DNA from: Lachnospiraceae bacterium
GTDB taxonomy: Bacteria > Bacillota > Clostridia > Lachnospirales > Lachnospiraceae
Assembly (NCBI GenBank): GCA_009774175.1
Contig: VSNG01000013.1
Coordinates: 19,417 to 83,416 of the forward strand
Direction: 5' to 3'
DNA: 64,000 nucleotides
Numbering within the stretch: position 1 is the stretch's first letter; every line of letters starts with the position of its first letter. Position numbers and translations under genes: made by a program. The notes under the pieces are model-generated. The model worked only from the letters and a program-made list of their open reading frames with translations. It had not been told where the DNA came from and ran no database searches. Shown in pieces: positions 25,213 to 32,270 of this stretch.

Positions 25213-26171
25213 AGAAAAAAGCGGGAATGATAACAAAGGCAGCTGTGGGACTGGGCGTTCTTGCGGCAGCCTGCGGCGGAGAAATCGCCTATTTTTATGG
25301 GCGCACCATGAAACGCAGCCGGGCAAAGACGGAGAGAACCATTAAGATGGCGGGCACGGACTGGAGTCAGTACATGCCCCTGCTTGAGGAGCGAAAGGCG
25401 GCCATGCTGGCAAGACCCCACAGCGACGTGTGGCAGACATCGTTTGATGATTTAAAGCTTCACGCCACTTATTTTCCGGCGGATGAGAACAGGGAAACGC
25501 CGAAAATCGTGATCTGCTTCCACGGCTATACCAGCCAGGGAATGTCGGATTATATCGGTTTGTCGGATTATTATCAGAAGAGAGGCTATGCCATGCTTCT
25601 GCCGGACGCCCGGGCTCATGGCGCAAGCGAGGGGGAATATGTGGGCTTTGGCTGTCTTGACAGGAAGGACGCTCTCGTGTGGATTAATTGGGCAATCCGT
25701 CAGCTGGGAGAGAATGTGAAAATACTTCTGCACGGCACATCCATGGGAGCGGCGACGCTTCTTATGCTGAGCGGCCTTTCCCTGCCGGAACAGGTGAAGG
25801 GCATCGTTTCGGACTGCGGTTTCACTTCGCCCAAGGAGGTGTTCACCCACGTGCTGCATTCCATGTATCATCTGCCGGCCTTCCCGGTGATTCCGGGAGC
25901 GGATCTTGTAAACAGAAGGCTTGCGGGTTACGGGATGGACGAGTGCAACGCGAAGCGGGAGGTGGAGAAAGCCACCGTGCCCATCTTGTTCATCCACGGG
26001 GAGGCGGACACCTTCGTACCATGCAGTATGTGCGAGGAGATTTATGAACACTGCGCTTCGAAGAAGAACAGGCTGCTTGTTGCCGGGGCGGCTCATGCGG
26101 AGAGCTACTATAAAGATATGGAAAGCTATGAGAAGGCGCTCACGGGATTTATGGAAGAGGTAATGGCGTAA
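25209..26171 (+). CDS. Alpha/beta hydrolase, membrane-anchored
   Basis: A 320-residue protein with an N-terminal hydrophobic stretch (about 7-28) that could be a signal anchor or, with its Cys, a weak lipobox (LAAACGG). The hydrolase core has the oxyanion loop CFHGYTSQG, the nucleophile Ser in HGTSMGA, the acid Asp in HGEADTFVP, and the His in GAAHAES. All catalytic residues are present. It is translationally coupled to the SCP2 gene by ATGA. Within the operon it could release or transfer an acyl product, as thioesterase-like hydrolases do, but the substrate is unknown. Confidence 0.85.
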   Translation: MKKKAGMITKAAVGLGVLAAACGGEIAYFYGRTMKRSRAKTERTIKMAGTDWSQYMPLLEERKAAMLARPHSDVWQTSFDDLKLHATYFPADENRETPKIVICFHGYTSQGMSDYIGLSDYYQKRGYAMLLPDARAHGASEGEYVGFGCLDRKDALVWINWAIRQLGENVKILLHGTSMGAATLLMLSGLSLPEQVKGIVSDCGFTSPKEVFTHVLHSMYHLPAFPVIPGADLVNRRLAGYGMDECNAKREVEKATVPILFIHGEADTFVPCSMCEEIYEHCASKKNRLLVAGAAHAESYYKDMESYEKALTGFMEEVMA

Positions 26172-26193
26172 AACGCCGGAGAGGGGAAACAGA

Positions 26194-27591
26194 ATGAAAA
26201 CAAGAAACGGGCATAAGACGTATCCTTTGACAGTGGCGCAGAAATTCCACATTTACTATATGGATTTCTGTCCGAAAAAGGAAGTGGTCAATATCGGCAC
26301 CAGCCTGACCATCGAATATGAGCTGGATATCGAGGAATTAAAGAGGGCGGTCTATAAAGCATACGAGCGCTGCGAATCCATGCGGGTACGCTTTGCCTAC
26401 GATAAGAAGGAAGAGCAGTGGTATCAGTACGTGGTGGAAAAAGAGGAACGCGACATTGAGTATGTGGACTTCACAGGTAAAACCATGGAGGAAGCGGCCG
26501 AGATTATGACGGGCTGGACAAGAGTGCCTTTTCAGAGAGAGGACGGGCCCATGAACCGGGTGGTGATGATCAAAACGCCGGACGGCTGTCAGGGATTATA
26601 TGTGCTGGGAGACCATATGCTGTTAGACGCCCAGTCGCTGATCTGCTTTCTGCGGGACGTGATCGAGCTGTACTGTAACGCCAAATTTGAGGGAGTTGCC
26701 TATCCCCTTGACATGCGTTCTTATATCGAACAGCTTGAAAAGGATCTGGCTTACGAGGCGGGCAGTAAGGCACAGGCAAGAGACAGAGAATATTTTCAAA
26801 AGCTGATCGAGCGGTCGGAGCCGATTTTTAACGGGATACAGGGGCCGGGACAGTTGGAGGAAGCAAGGAAGAGATTCCCGGGAACGAGGGCGGCTTTTTC
26901 CGCTACCGCCGAGGTAGACTCCGCGCTTGATATTTTCCATCTGGAGGAGGAGCCGACGCAGCGCCTGATGCGTTTCTGCGAGGAACAGCATGTTTCCCTG
27001 CAATGCCTGCTGATTATGGGTATCCGCACTTATTTGCAGAAGATGAACGACAACGACGACGTTTCCATCAATGTGGCTTATGCAAGACGGGCTACCCTTC
27101 TGGAAAAGAAATCCGGCGGCACAAGGATACATTCGTTTCCCTTCAGAACCATTCTTTCGAAAGACCAGACCTTTATGGATGGCATTCTGGCGATCCGAAA
27201 CGGTCAGAACGAGGTGTTCCGTCATACCAATTATAATCCGACGGAGTACTTCGCTTACAGGAGCAAGTTTTACAATACGCCGCAGGGCGCGACCTATGAG
27301 CCCATGGCCCTGACTTATCAGCCCATGACCCTGAAGGAAAAGGGACTGGATCAGCTGGGAGACATCAGGTATAAGACAAAGTGGTATCCAAACGGAGCCA
27401 CCGTCCAGGCGATGTACCTGACGGTGATGCATCGTCCCGACGACAACGGTCTGGATTTCAATTTTGAGCATCAGGTGGCGGCCGTGAGCAGGGAGACGCT
27501 GGAACAGTTCTATTATTATCTTTGTAAAATTATGTTTAAGGGAACGGAGAGCCCGCATTTGAAAATCGGTGATATAATAAAGCTGATATAG
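26194..27591 (+). CDS. Stand-alone condensation-domain protein
   Basis: A 465-residue protein with the two-lobed condensation (NRPS C-domain / PapA / wax-ester synthase-like) fold. The active-site motif HHxxxDG is present as DHMLLDA (Asp140-Ala146), keeping the catalytic second His141 and Asp145 but losing the first His and the Gly. The N-terminus YPLTVAQKFHIYYMDF matches the start of such domains. They join an ACP- or CoA-bound acyl or aminoacyl group to an amine or hydroxyl. Directly downstream are a carrier protein and an adenylate-forming ligase, which would supply the acyl donor. The acceptor is not evident. Confidence 0.82.
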   Translation: MKTRNGHKTYPLTVAQKFHIYYMDFCPKKEVVNIGTSLTIEYELDIEELKRAVYKAYERCESMRVRFAYDKKEEQWYQYVVEKEERDIEYVDFTGKTMEEAAEIMTGWTRVPFQREDGPMNRVVMIKTPDGCQGLYVLGDHMLLDAQSLICFLRDVIELYCNAKFEGVAYPLDMRSYIEQLEKDLAYEAGSKAQARDREYFQKLIERSEPIFNGIQGPGQLEEARKRFPGTRAAFSATAEVDSALDIFHLEEEPTQRLMRFCEEQHVSLQCLLIMGIRTYLQKMNDNDDVSINVAYARRATLLEKKSGGTRIHSFPFRTILSKDQTFMDGILAIRNGQNEVFRHTNYNPTEYFAYRSKFYNTPQGATYEPMALTYQPMTLKEKGLDQLGDIRYKTKWYPNGATVQAMYLTVMHRPDDNGLDFNFEHQVAAVSRETLEQFYYYLCKIMFKGTESPHLKIGDIIKLI

Positions 27592-27619
27592 CTGAGAAGA
27601 AAAAGGAGGTTGCACAGGC

Positions 27620-27847
27620 ATGTTTGATCAGTTGGCGGAAATCATTACAAACTATGTGGAAGTAAAGAAGGAGGATATCAGACCGGAGTCCCGGTTTATG
27701 GAGGATCTTGGTTTTTCTTCCTTTGATTTTATGAGTATGCTCGGCGAGGTGGAGGACGCTTTCGACGTGGAGATCGAGGAGGAGAAGGTGGCCGGCATCC
27801 GCACGGTGCAGGAAGCCGTGGCGTATTTGGAATCCATTCAGGGCTGA
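27620..27847 (+). CDS. Acyl/peptidyl carrier protein
   Basis: A 75-residue acidic four-helix protein with the phosphopantetheine site at DLGFSSFD, where Ser34 should carry the arm. Length and charge match discrete ACPs rather than multidomain fragments. ATG 27620 follows AAGGAGG. It differs from the fatty-acid-synthesis AcpP (usual DSLD), so it is probably dedicated to this operon, loaded by the downstream ligase and unloaded by the upstream condensation enzyme. No phosphopantetheinyl transferase is nearby. Confidence 0.9.
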   Translation: MFDQLAEIITNYVEVKKEDIRPESRFMEDLGFSSFDFMSMLGEVEDAFDVEIEEEKVAGIRTVQEAVAYLESIQG

Positions 27848-27968
27848 TTGCTCTATCGTGGGACTGCGTCGGCTTGCGGATTGACACAAATTCGGCTTTG
27901 CAGTTTTGCAGCCGGAGCTGTGTCTGCGCGCGGACGGTTGCCAGAGCAGAAGAGAGGGGGATAAAAAT

Positions 27969-29516
27969 ATGAACGAATTGTGCAGTACCATCAGGGAAAT
28001 TCTCGTTAAATCTTCCGAGGCCTACGGATCCATGGATGCGGTACGCTATAAGGTGAAGCGGGAGAAGAAGGGCGGCGGTAAGAGAGAGACGGTCGTGGAG
28101 ACAAGGACTTACAGGCAGCTTAAGGAGGACAGCGAACGTTTTTCGGCGGGGCTTGCCGGACTTGGGGAACAGGGAAACCACGTGGCCATTGTGGGAGACA
28201 GCTCCTATGCCTGGATCGTGTCCTATTACGGTACGGTAAACAGCGGCAGTGTGGCTGTGCCCCTTGACGCAAACCTGCCGGCGGAGGATTTGTGCGAGCT
28301 GATCGACCGTGCGGATGCGACGGTGCTTATATATGATAAGGCGCGCGCCGGCGTGGCGAAGCTGGCGGAAGAGAAATGTCCCAAACTGAAATACCGGATT
28401 GCCATGGAGCCGGGAACGGAAGAGCTTTCTGCGCAGACGCTTTCCTTCGAAGATTTTTTGGCGGGGCAGGAACCGGGCTTTGCCTGCGAGCCGAAACCGG
28501 AGGAGCTGGCGACCATCATGTTTACCTCGGGCACTACGGGAAAGAGCAAGGGGGTTATGCTGACTCACAGGAATCTGGCGGAAAACGCCACCGCGCAGGA
28601 TATGGGCTTCGAGCCGGGAATGGTGCTGCTTACGGTACTGCCGATTCATCACGCCTACTGTCTGAGTATGGACATCCTGAAAGGGACTTCCATCGGCGCG
28701 GTGATCTGCATCAACGATTCCCTGCTTCGCGTGCTGAACAACATTAAATTGTTTGAGCCGAATATTATTCTTATGGTGCCTCTTATGATAGAGACTTTTG
28801 CCAAAAAGCTGGAGGAGACGGACTGGCTTCCCGCGCCCATCATCAAGGCAAAGGTTTTCGGGAAGCAGCTTCACACCATTTGCAGCGGCGGCGCCTATTT
28901 AAATCCGGATTACTTAAAGCGGTTTGATAAATACGGGATCAAAATTTTACAGGGCTACGGCATGACGGAATGCGCGCCTGTCATCAGCAGTAACCTGCCC
29001 ACGGAGAGCAAGGTCGGTTCTATCGGCAAATGCATGCCGAACTGCCAGGTGAAGGTGGTGGACGAAGAGCTCTGGGTAAAGGGCACGAGCGTCATGCAGG
29101 GATATTATAAAATGCCTGAGGAGACGGCGGAAACTCTGGTGGACGGCTGGCTGAAAACGGGAGATCTTGGCTATGTGGACGAGGACGGGTTTCTGTTCCT
29201 GACAGGCAGGAAAAAGAATCTCATCATCACGCCTAACGGAGAGAACGTTTCTCCCGAAGAACTGGAAAATAAGATCGGCAGCGCCCGTCTTGTACAGGAA
29301 ATTCTCGTGAGGGAAAAGGACGGCGTGATTGAGGCGGAAATTTTCCCGGATGCAGAGTATGCTTCCAAAAAGAAGATTAAGGATGTGGAGAGTGAAATTC
29401 GAAAGATTGTGGATGCCTACAATGAACAGGCGCCCCTCTATAAAAGAGTGACAGGTGTGAAACTGCGGGATACGGAGTTTGATAAGAATACCACGAAGAA
29501 GATTAAAAGATTTTAG
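27969..29516 (+). CDS. AMP-dependent acyl/amino acid ligase
   Basis: A 515-residue adenylate-forming enzyme. Motifs in order: FTSGTTGKSKGV (A3, ATP loop), QGYGMTEC (A5), KTGDLGY (A7), FLTGRKKNLI (A8 hinge), and the C-terminal catalytic Lys in TTKKIKRF (A10). It resembles long-chain acyl-ACP/CoA ligases more than amino-acid-activating NRPS domains, but specificity cannot be read with confidence. ATG 27969 is chosen for the GAGGGGG 7-8 bases upstream. It closes the operon and is followed by a terminator. It likely activates a fatty or amino acid and loads the adjacent carrier protein. Confidence 0.88.
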   Translation: MNELCSTIREILVKSSEAYGSMDAVRYKVKREKKGGGKRETVVETRTYRQLKEDSERFSAGLAGLGEQGNHVAIVGDSSYAWIVSYYGTVNSGSVAVPLDANLPAEDLCELIDRADATVLIYDKARAGVAKLAEEKCPKLKYRIAMEPGTEELSAQTLSFEDFLAGQEPGFACEPKPEELATIMFTSGTTGKSKGVMLTHRNLAENATAQDMGFEPGMVLLTVLPIHHAYCLSMDILKGTSIGAVICINDSLLRVLNNIKLFEPNIILMVPLMIETFAKKLEETDWLPAPIIKAKVFGKQLHTICSGGAYLNPDYLKRFDKYGIKILQGYGMTECAPVISSNLPTESKVGSIGKCMPNCQVKVVDEELWVKGTSVMQGYYKMPEETAETLVDGWLKTGDLGYVDEDGFLFLTGRKKNLIITPNGENVSPEELENKIGSARLVQEILVREKDGVIEAEIFPDAEYASKKKIKDVESEIRKIVDAYNEQAPLYKRVTGVKLRDTEFDKNTTKKIKRF

Positions 29517-29552
29517 AAAAATTGTTTGGCTGCCGGAATAATAGCACAAAAA

Positions 29553-29590
29553 GACCGCCCTCCGCGTACATGCGCAGAGAGCGGTCCTTT
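29553..29590. terminator. Terminator of the SCP2-ligase operon
   Basis: A 14-bp stem with two mismatches (arms starting GACCGCCCTC and ending GAGAGCGGTC), a 6-base loop, and CTTTT after it. A-rich sequence before it lets it also serve the minus-strand gene that ends at 29656. Confidence 0.75.
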
Positions 29591-29655
29591 TATGAACCCC
29601 ATTCGCTTATTCGAGTCCGCGAAGCGGAGCTCGCAATCGAGCTCTGCTTGATTTG

Positions 29656-30378
29656 TTAGACTGTAAAATCGAAATTTCTGCCGGGCATGGGAATGGTGGT
29701 CTCTTCCTTTACATTGTCCCAGTTAAAGTTTTTGATCTGGTCGAGCAGATCTTCAACGCTGTTGGCAGTGACGGTAGCGCGTTTGCTATGTTCGTAATTG
29801 TATTTGTCCTGCCCGTTTTTCTCAGCTTCCGCTTCCTTTGCGGCTTCCTTCTTGTCTTCGCGGATCTTATCCACGAATTCCTTCTGACGCTCGCCTGCCT
29901 TCTCAAGCTGTGCAAAATAGGATACCTGTCCGTCCTTGCCAATGTTTACGCCGAGGCTTACCACTTCGTCTTCACGGCCGGTCTCTTTTAGCTCTTCCTT
30001 CATCTGGCCCAGCTTGTCGAGAGATTCGTCCAGAAGAGAGAGGTTCTGCTTCTTTACCTCTTCGTCGTTGGCCATCCGCTCCAGCTCTTCGGGATCAATC
30101 AGCACGCTGTAATCTTTGGAACCCCGGGAAAGATACTCGGAGGCTTCTTCTTCGGAATCGTATTCAGCAACATAGAAGTCTGCATTGCTGTAGGTTTTCT
30201 TCAATTCCTGCAAAAGCGCCTTCGCCTTGTCGCTCAGCTGTACGGAACTGTTTTCCGTCTTTTTTGTACCGTCGGTTTTTTTGCTGTCAGCTTTGGCTGT
30301 CTTTCTACTCTGGGCTGCATTGCTGTAAAAGCTTTTCTGCAGAGAGTTGTAACTGCCGATGCCGTTCATATTGTTCAT
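29656..30378 (-). CDS. DUF6033-like hypothetical protein
   Basis: A 240-residue hydrophilic protein without signal peptide or membrane segment. It begins MNNMNGIGSYNSLQ, with a Lys/Thr/Ser-rich linker (about 20-50). Then comes a helical core with VQLSDKAKALLQELKKTY and a YDSEEEASEYLSRG segment, and a charged Lys/Glu coiled coil near residues 165-200. I recall this pattern as DUF6033 of Lachnospiraceae, but I cannot confirm it. ATG 30378 has AAGGAGG 9 bases upstream; the longer frame upstream is not supported. A sigma-28-like promoter precedes it, suggesting membership of a motility regulon. Confidence 0.65.
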   Translation of the reverse strand: MNNMNGIGSYNSLQKSFYSNAAQSRKTAKADSKKTDGTKKTENSSVQLSDKAKALLQELKKTYSNADFYVAEYDSEEEASEYLSRGSKDYSVLIDPEELERMANDEEVKKQNLSLLDESLDKLGQMKEELKETGREDEVVSLGVNIGKDGQVSYFAQLEKAGERQKEFVDKIREDKKEAAKEAEAEKNGQDKYNYEHSKRATVTANSVEDLLDQIKNFNWDNVKEETTIPMPGRNFDFTV

Positions 30379-30426
30379 GATATTAGCCCTCCTTAGCTTT
30401 GCAATAGATATAATAAAGTAAATCCG

Positions 30427-30450
30427 TTTACCTGTTGGAAGATAGGTAAA
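30427..30450. repeat. Inverted repeat in the DUF6033-like leader
   Basis: TTTACCT (30427-30433) and AGGTAAA (30444-30450) with a 10-base loop, downstream of the sigma-28-like promoter. It is either an operator or an mRNA hairpin. Confidence 0.45.
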
Positions 30451-30467
30451 ACCTTCCTTTGTCATAT

Positions 30468-30495
30468 ATATCGTTCGGGGCGGGAAATTTCTTTA
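30468..30495 (-). promoter_or_regulatory. Sigma-28 (SigD/FliA)-like promoter
   Basis: On the minus strand, TAAA (complement of 30492-30495), 16 bases, then AACGATAT (complement of 30468-30475), close to TAAA-N15-GCCGATAT. It would drive the DUF6033-like gene. Confidence 0.5.
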
Positions 30496-30596
30496 GAGAG
30501 GAGTTGGAAAATAATCCTGATTCCTGATTGGGCCATGACTTTCGATTTATGGAATGGGCGCGGTTATGCTGGAGTCAACACTAAAGGGAGCGCTCC

Positions 30597-30626
30597 TTGA
30601 CAGGACGCTGCCTTTTATAGTATAAC
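30597..30626 (+). promoter_or_regulatory. Promoter of the Rrf2 gene
   Basis: TTGACA at 30597-30602, an 18-base spacer, and TATAAC at 30621-30626, directly after the palindrome GGAGCGCTCC, a possible operator. Confidence 0.6.
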
Positions 30627-30690
30627 TTCTTTTATAAAGCATATTAATGCTATGGGAATATAGTAGAAAACGGGAAGGGGGAACGGAACC

Positions 30691-31125
30691 ATGAAGATAT
30701 CCACCAAAGGCAGATATGCACTGCGGCTTATGCTTGATCTTGCCATCTACGATACGGGGGAACCGGTCAGGATTCGCGATATCGCGGCGAGACAGGAAAT
30801 TTCCGAAAAGTATCTGGAACAGATTATTTCCATACTGAATAAGGCAGGATATGTGAAGAGCGTCAGGGGGCCGCAGGGCGGATACCATCTGATGAAGGAG
30901 CCGGCGCAGTATACGGCAGGCATGATCCTTCGGCTGACGGAAGGTTCGCTTGCTCCCGTTGCCTGTCTGGACGGAGAGGTCAATTCCTGCGAAAGGCAGG
31001 AAGCCTGCGTTACGCTGCGGCTCTGGCAGATGCTGAATCAGGCGGTCAGCGATGTGGTGGATCGTGTAACGCTGGCGGATCTGGTGGAATGGCACGAGCA
31101 GAAGAGCGGAAACTACGTGATCTGA
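30691..31125 (+). CDS. Rrf2 family transcriptional regulator
   Basis: A 144-residue winged-helix regulator starting MKISTKGRYALRLMLDLA, the hallmark of the Rrf2 family (IscR, CymR, NsrR). The recognition region is IRDIAARQEISEKYLEQI and the wing is VRGPQGGYHL. Three cysteines in the C-terminal half (C-x7-C-x5-C around residues 91-105) resemble the cluster ligands of IscR (C-x5-C-x5-C) but with wider first spacing, so an iron-sulfur cofactor is possible. No cysteine-desulfurase genes follow; the regulon is not local. Confidence 0.9.
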   Translation: MKISTKGRYALRLMLDLAIYDTGEPVRIRDIAARQEISEKYLEQIISILNKAGYVKSVRGPQGGYHLMKEPAQYTAGMILRLTEGSLAPVACLDGEVNSCERQEACVTLRLWQMLNQAVSDVVDRVTLADLVEWHEQKSGNYVI

Positions 31126-31189
31126 CGGCCGCAGGGAAAACAGGCGGCGCGGGCGGGGTGGTTGAGACTCCAGTCCTTATCTGTAAAAG

Positions 31190-31238
31190 AAAGAAATCAG
31201 AAAGCTCAGGCGGACGCACTGAGCTTTCTGATTTCTTT
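31190..31238. terminator. Strong bidirectional terminator
   Basis: A perfect 20-bp inverted repeat (AAAGAAATCAGAAAGCTCAG and its complement) with a 9-base loop lies between the convergent Rrf2 and small minus-strand genes. A-rich and T-rich outer flanks suit termination in both directions. Confidence 0.92.
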
Positions 31239-31254
31239 TGTATTATTTGCAATT

Positions 31255-31482
31255 CTAGGAATATTCCCGTAAATTCACAAAATTCTGAAAAGGAAGAGCA
31301 TTTTTCGTGTAACCATTGGTACGAATTTCGATATTTCGACTCTTTTCCTTCTCAAATGCCTCGTCCAATACTTCGGAAAAGAACTTCCTTGCGATGGTCT
31401 TGGACTGGCTCTGCTTGGACTGGCGATTTTTGTCTTCGGAAGCTGTCTTCCTTACCGGGGTGACCGCCATAACCGCTTCCAC
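31255..31482 (-). CDS. Small hypothetical protein with sigma-28-like promoter
   Basis: A lysine/glutamine-rich soluble protein of 75 residues if started at GTG 31482. It contains VTPVRKTASEDKNRQSKQSQSK, then a helix RKFFSEVLDEAFEKEKS, and ends NFVNLREYS. There is no recognised family. GTG 31482 has no ribosome site. A perfect AAGGAGGG (31526-31519) instead points to codons around ATC 31509, which would add IYANEWNYK at the N-terminus, so the true start may be a rare ATC. It has its own sigma-28-like promoter, and a strong terminator follows. Confidence 0.6.
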   Translation of the reverse strand: MEAVMAVTPVRKTASEDKNRQSKQSQSKTIARKFFSEVLDEAFEKEKSRNIEIRTNGYTKNALPFQNFVNLREYS

Positions 31483-31547
31483 TTTATAATTCCATTCATT
31501 TGCATAGATTGCGGTGATCCCTCCTTGGATTCATATTTGTGCGTTTT

Positions 31548-31561
31548 GATATGGCCATATC
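31548..31561. repeat. 14-bp palindrome GATATGGCCATATC
   Basis: A perfect palindrome in the leader of the small minus-strand gene, between its sigma-28-like promoter and ribosome site. It may be an operator or mRNA hairpin. Confidence 0.4.
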
Positions 31562-31595
31562 TCTGTTGCACAGCGAACTCCTTGTTCTGTTAAGG

Positions 31596-31622
31596 ATATC
31601 GGCATGAATCCCTTTTACTTAA
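31596..31622 (-). promoter_or_regulatory. Sigma-28 (SigD/FliA)-like promoter
   Basis: On the minus strand, TTAA (31622-31619), 15 bases, then a perfect GCCGATAT (complement of 31596-31603), the SigD -10 consensus. The -35 differs from TAAA by one base. Confidence 0.55.
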
Positions 31623-31756
31623 CCCTATTTTAACAGTTTTCAGTAAAAAAAGAAAGTGAAGATTCTAATAAAATACAAAAAAAGTACAAAATATCTGAAA
31701 ATAAAAACGATATGACGATAAAGACGGACAAAAATGGGAAGCACATAAAAATGAGA

Positions 31757-31813
31757 GGTTGACATTTGCCTACCAAAGGAGTATGGTGAAAGAAAGGTAG
31801 GCAAATGTCAACC
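31757..31813. promoter_or_regulatory. BlaI-type operator pair around the blaI promoter
   Basis: A perfect 18-bp inverted repeat, GGTTGACATTTGCCTACC (31757-31774) and GGTAGGCAAATGTCAACC (31796-31813), separated by 21 bases. The core promoter is inside it: TTGACA 31759-31764, a 17-base spacer, TATGGT 31782-31787. One arm covers the -35 box and the other the transcription start, as expected for autorepression by BlaI. Confidence 0.85.
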
Positions 31814-31859
31814 AGTTTATTTGACGGTCTGCCGAAGGAACGTTTTGGAAGGGAGCAAA

Positions 31860-32270
31860 ATGGTCAGATTATCGGAAGCGGAATGGAAGGTTATGAATGT
31901 GCTGTGGGAGGAGGCGCCCCAGACAATTATGCAGCTGACGCACCATTTTCAGGAGACTACAGGATGGACGAAACACACCGTTATGACTTTTTTAAAACGG
32001 ATGGAGGAAAAAGGCGCGGTTTATTATGAGGCAGGGCAGCGGGCGAAGCTGTACTATCCCAGGATTGAGAGACGGGAGGCAGTTTTGCAGGAAACGGAGG
32101 AATTTTTGGAGCGGGTTTTTGACGGCAGGATGGGACTTATGCTCAATACCATGGTGGAGCAGAAAGCTCTTTCAGGGGAAGAGATTGCGGAGTTTTACGA
32201 GATACTGCGGCGGGCGGAGGCATCCTGTGTGCAGGATGGGGAGAAAGGAAAGGACGGTGAATGGCAGTGA
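31860..32270 (+). CDS. BlaI/MecI/CopY family repressor
   Basis: A 136-residue winged-helix repressor with LSEAEWKVMNVLWEEAPQT at the N-terminus, the recognition helix in TKHTVMTFLKRMEEKG, and a C-terminal dimerisation part. ATG 31860 follows GGGAG by 5 bases. The gene overlaps the M56 protease gene by 10 bases. In the known pairing, the membrane protease senses a signal and causes cleavage or release of the repressor. The 18-bp inverted repeat across its promoter is the likely binding site. Confidence 0.93.
   Translation: MVRLSEAEWKVMNVLWEEAPQTIMQLTHHFQETTGWTKHTVMTFLKRMEEKGAVYYEAGQRAKLYYPRIERREAVLQETEEFLERVFDGRMGLMLNTMVEQKALSGEEIAEFYEILRRAEASCVQDGEKGKDGEWQ

Larger units (their letters stand above)
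30379..30690. other. Divergent intergenic region, no gene seen
   Basis: This 312-base region separates the DUF6033-like gene from the Rrf2 gene. It holds an inverted repeat (30427-30450), a sigma-28-like promoter reading left (30468-30495), a 10-bp palindrome GGAGCGCTCC (30587-30596), and a sigma-A promoter reading right (30597-30626). Confidence 0.6.
31483..31859. other. Divergent intergenic region, no gene seen
   Basis: This 377-base AT-rich region separates the small minus-strand gene from blaI. It holds a 14-bp palindrome (31548-31561), a sigma-28-like promoter reading left, an A-rich stretch (31645-31750), and the blaI operator-promoter (31757-31813). Confidence 0.6.

Noticed and set aside
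26623..27621. 332-codon minus-strand frame antisense to the condensation-domain gene
   Set aside because: Antisense shadow; no ribosome site or recognisable domain, while the plus strand has motif and operon support.
27729..28874. 381-codon minus-strand frame across ACP and ligase genes
   Set aside because: Runs opposite two convincing genes and the gap between them; composition is typical of an antisense shadow.
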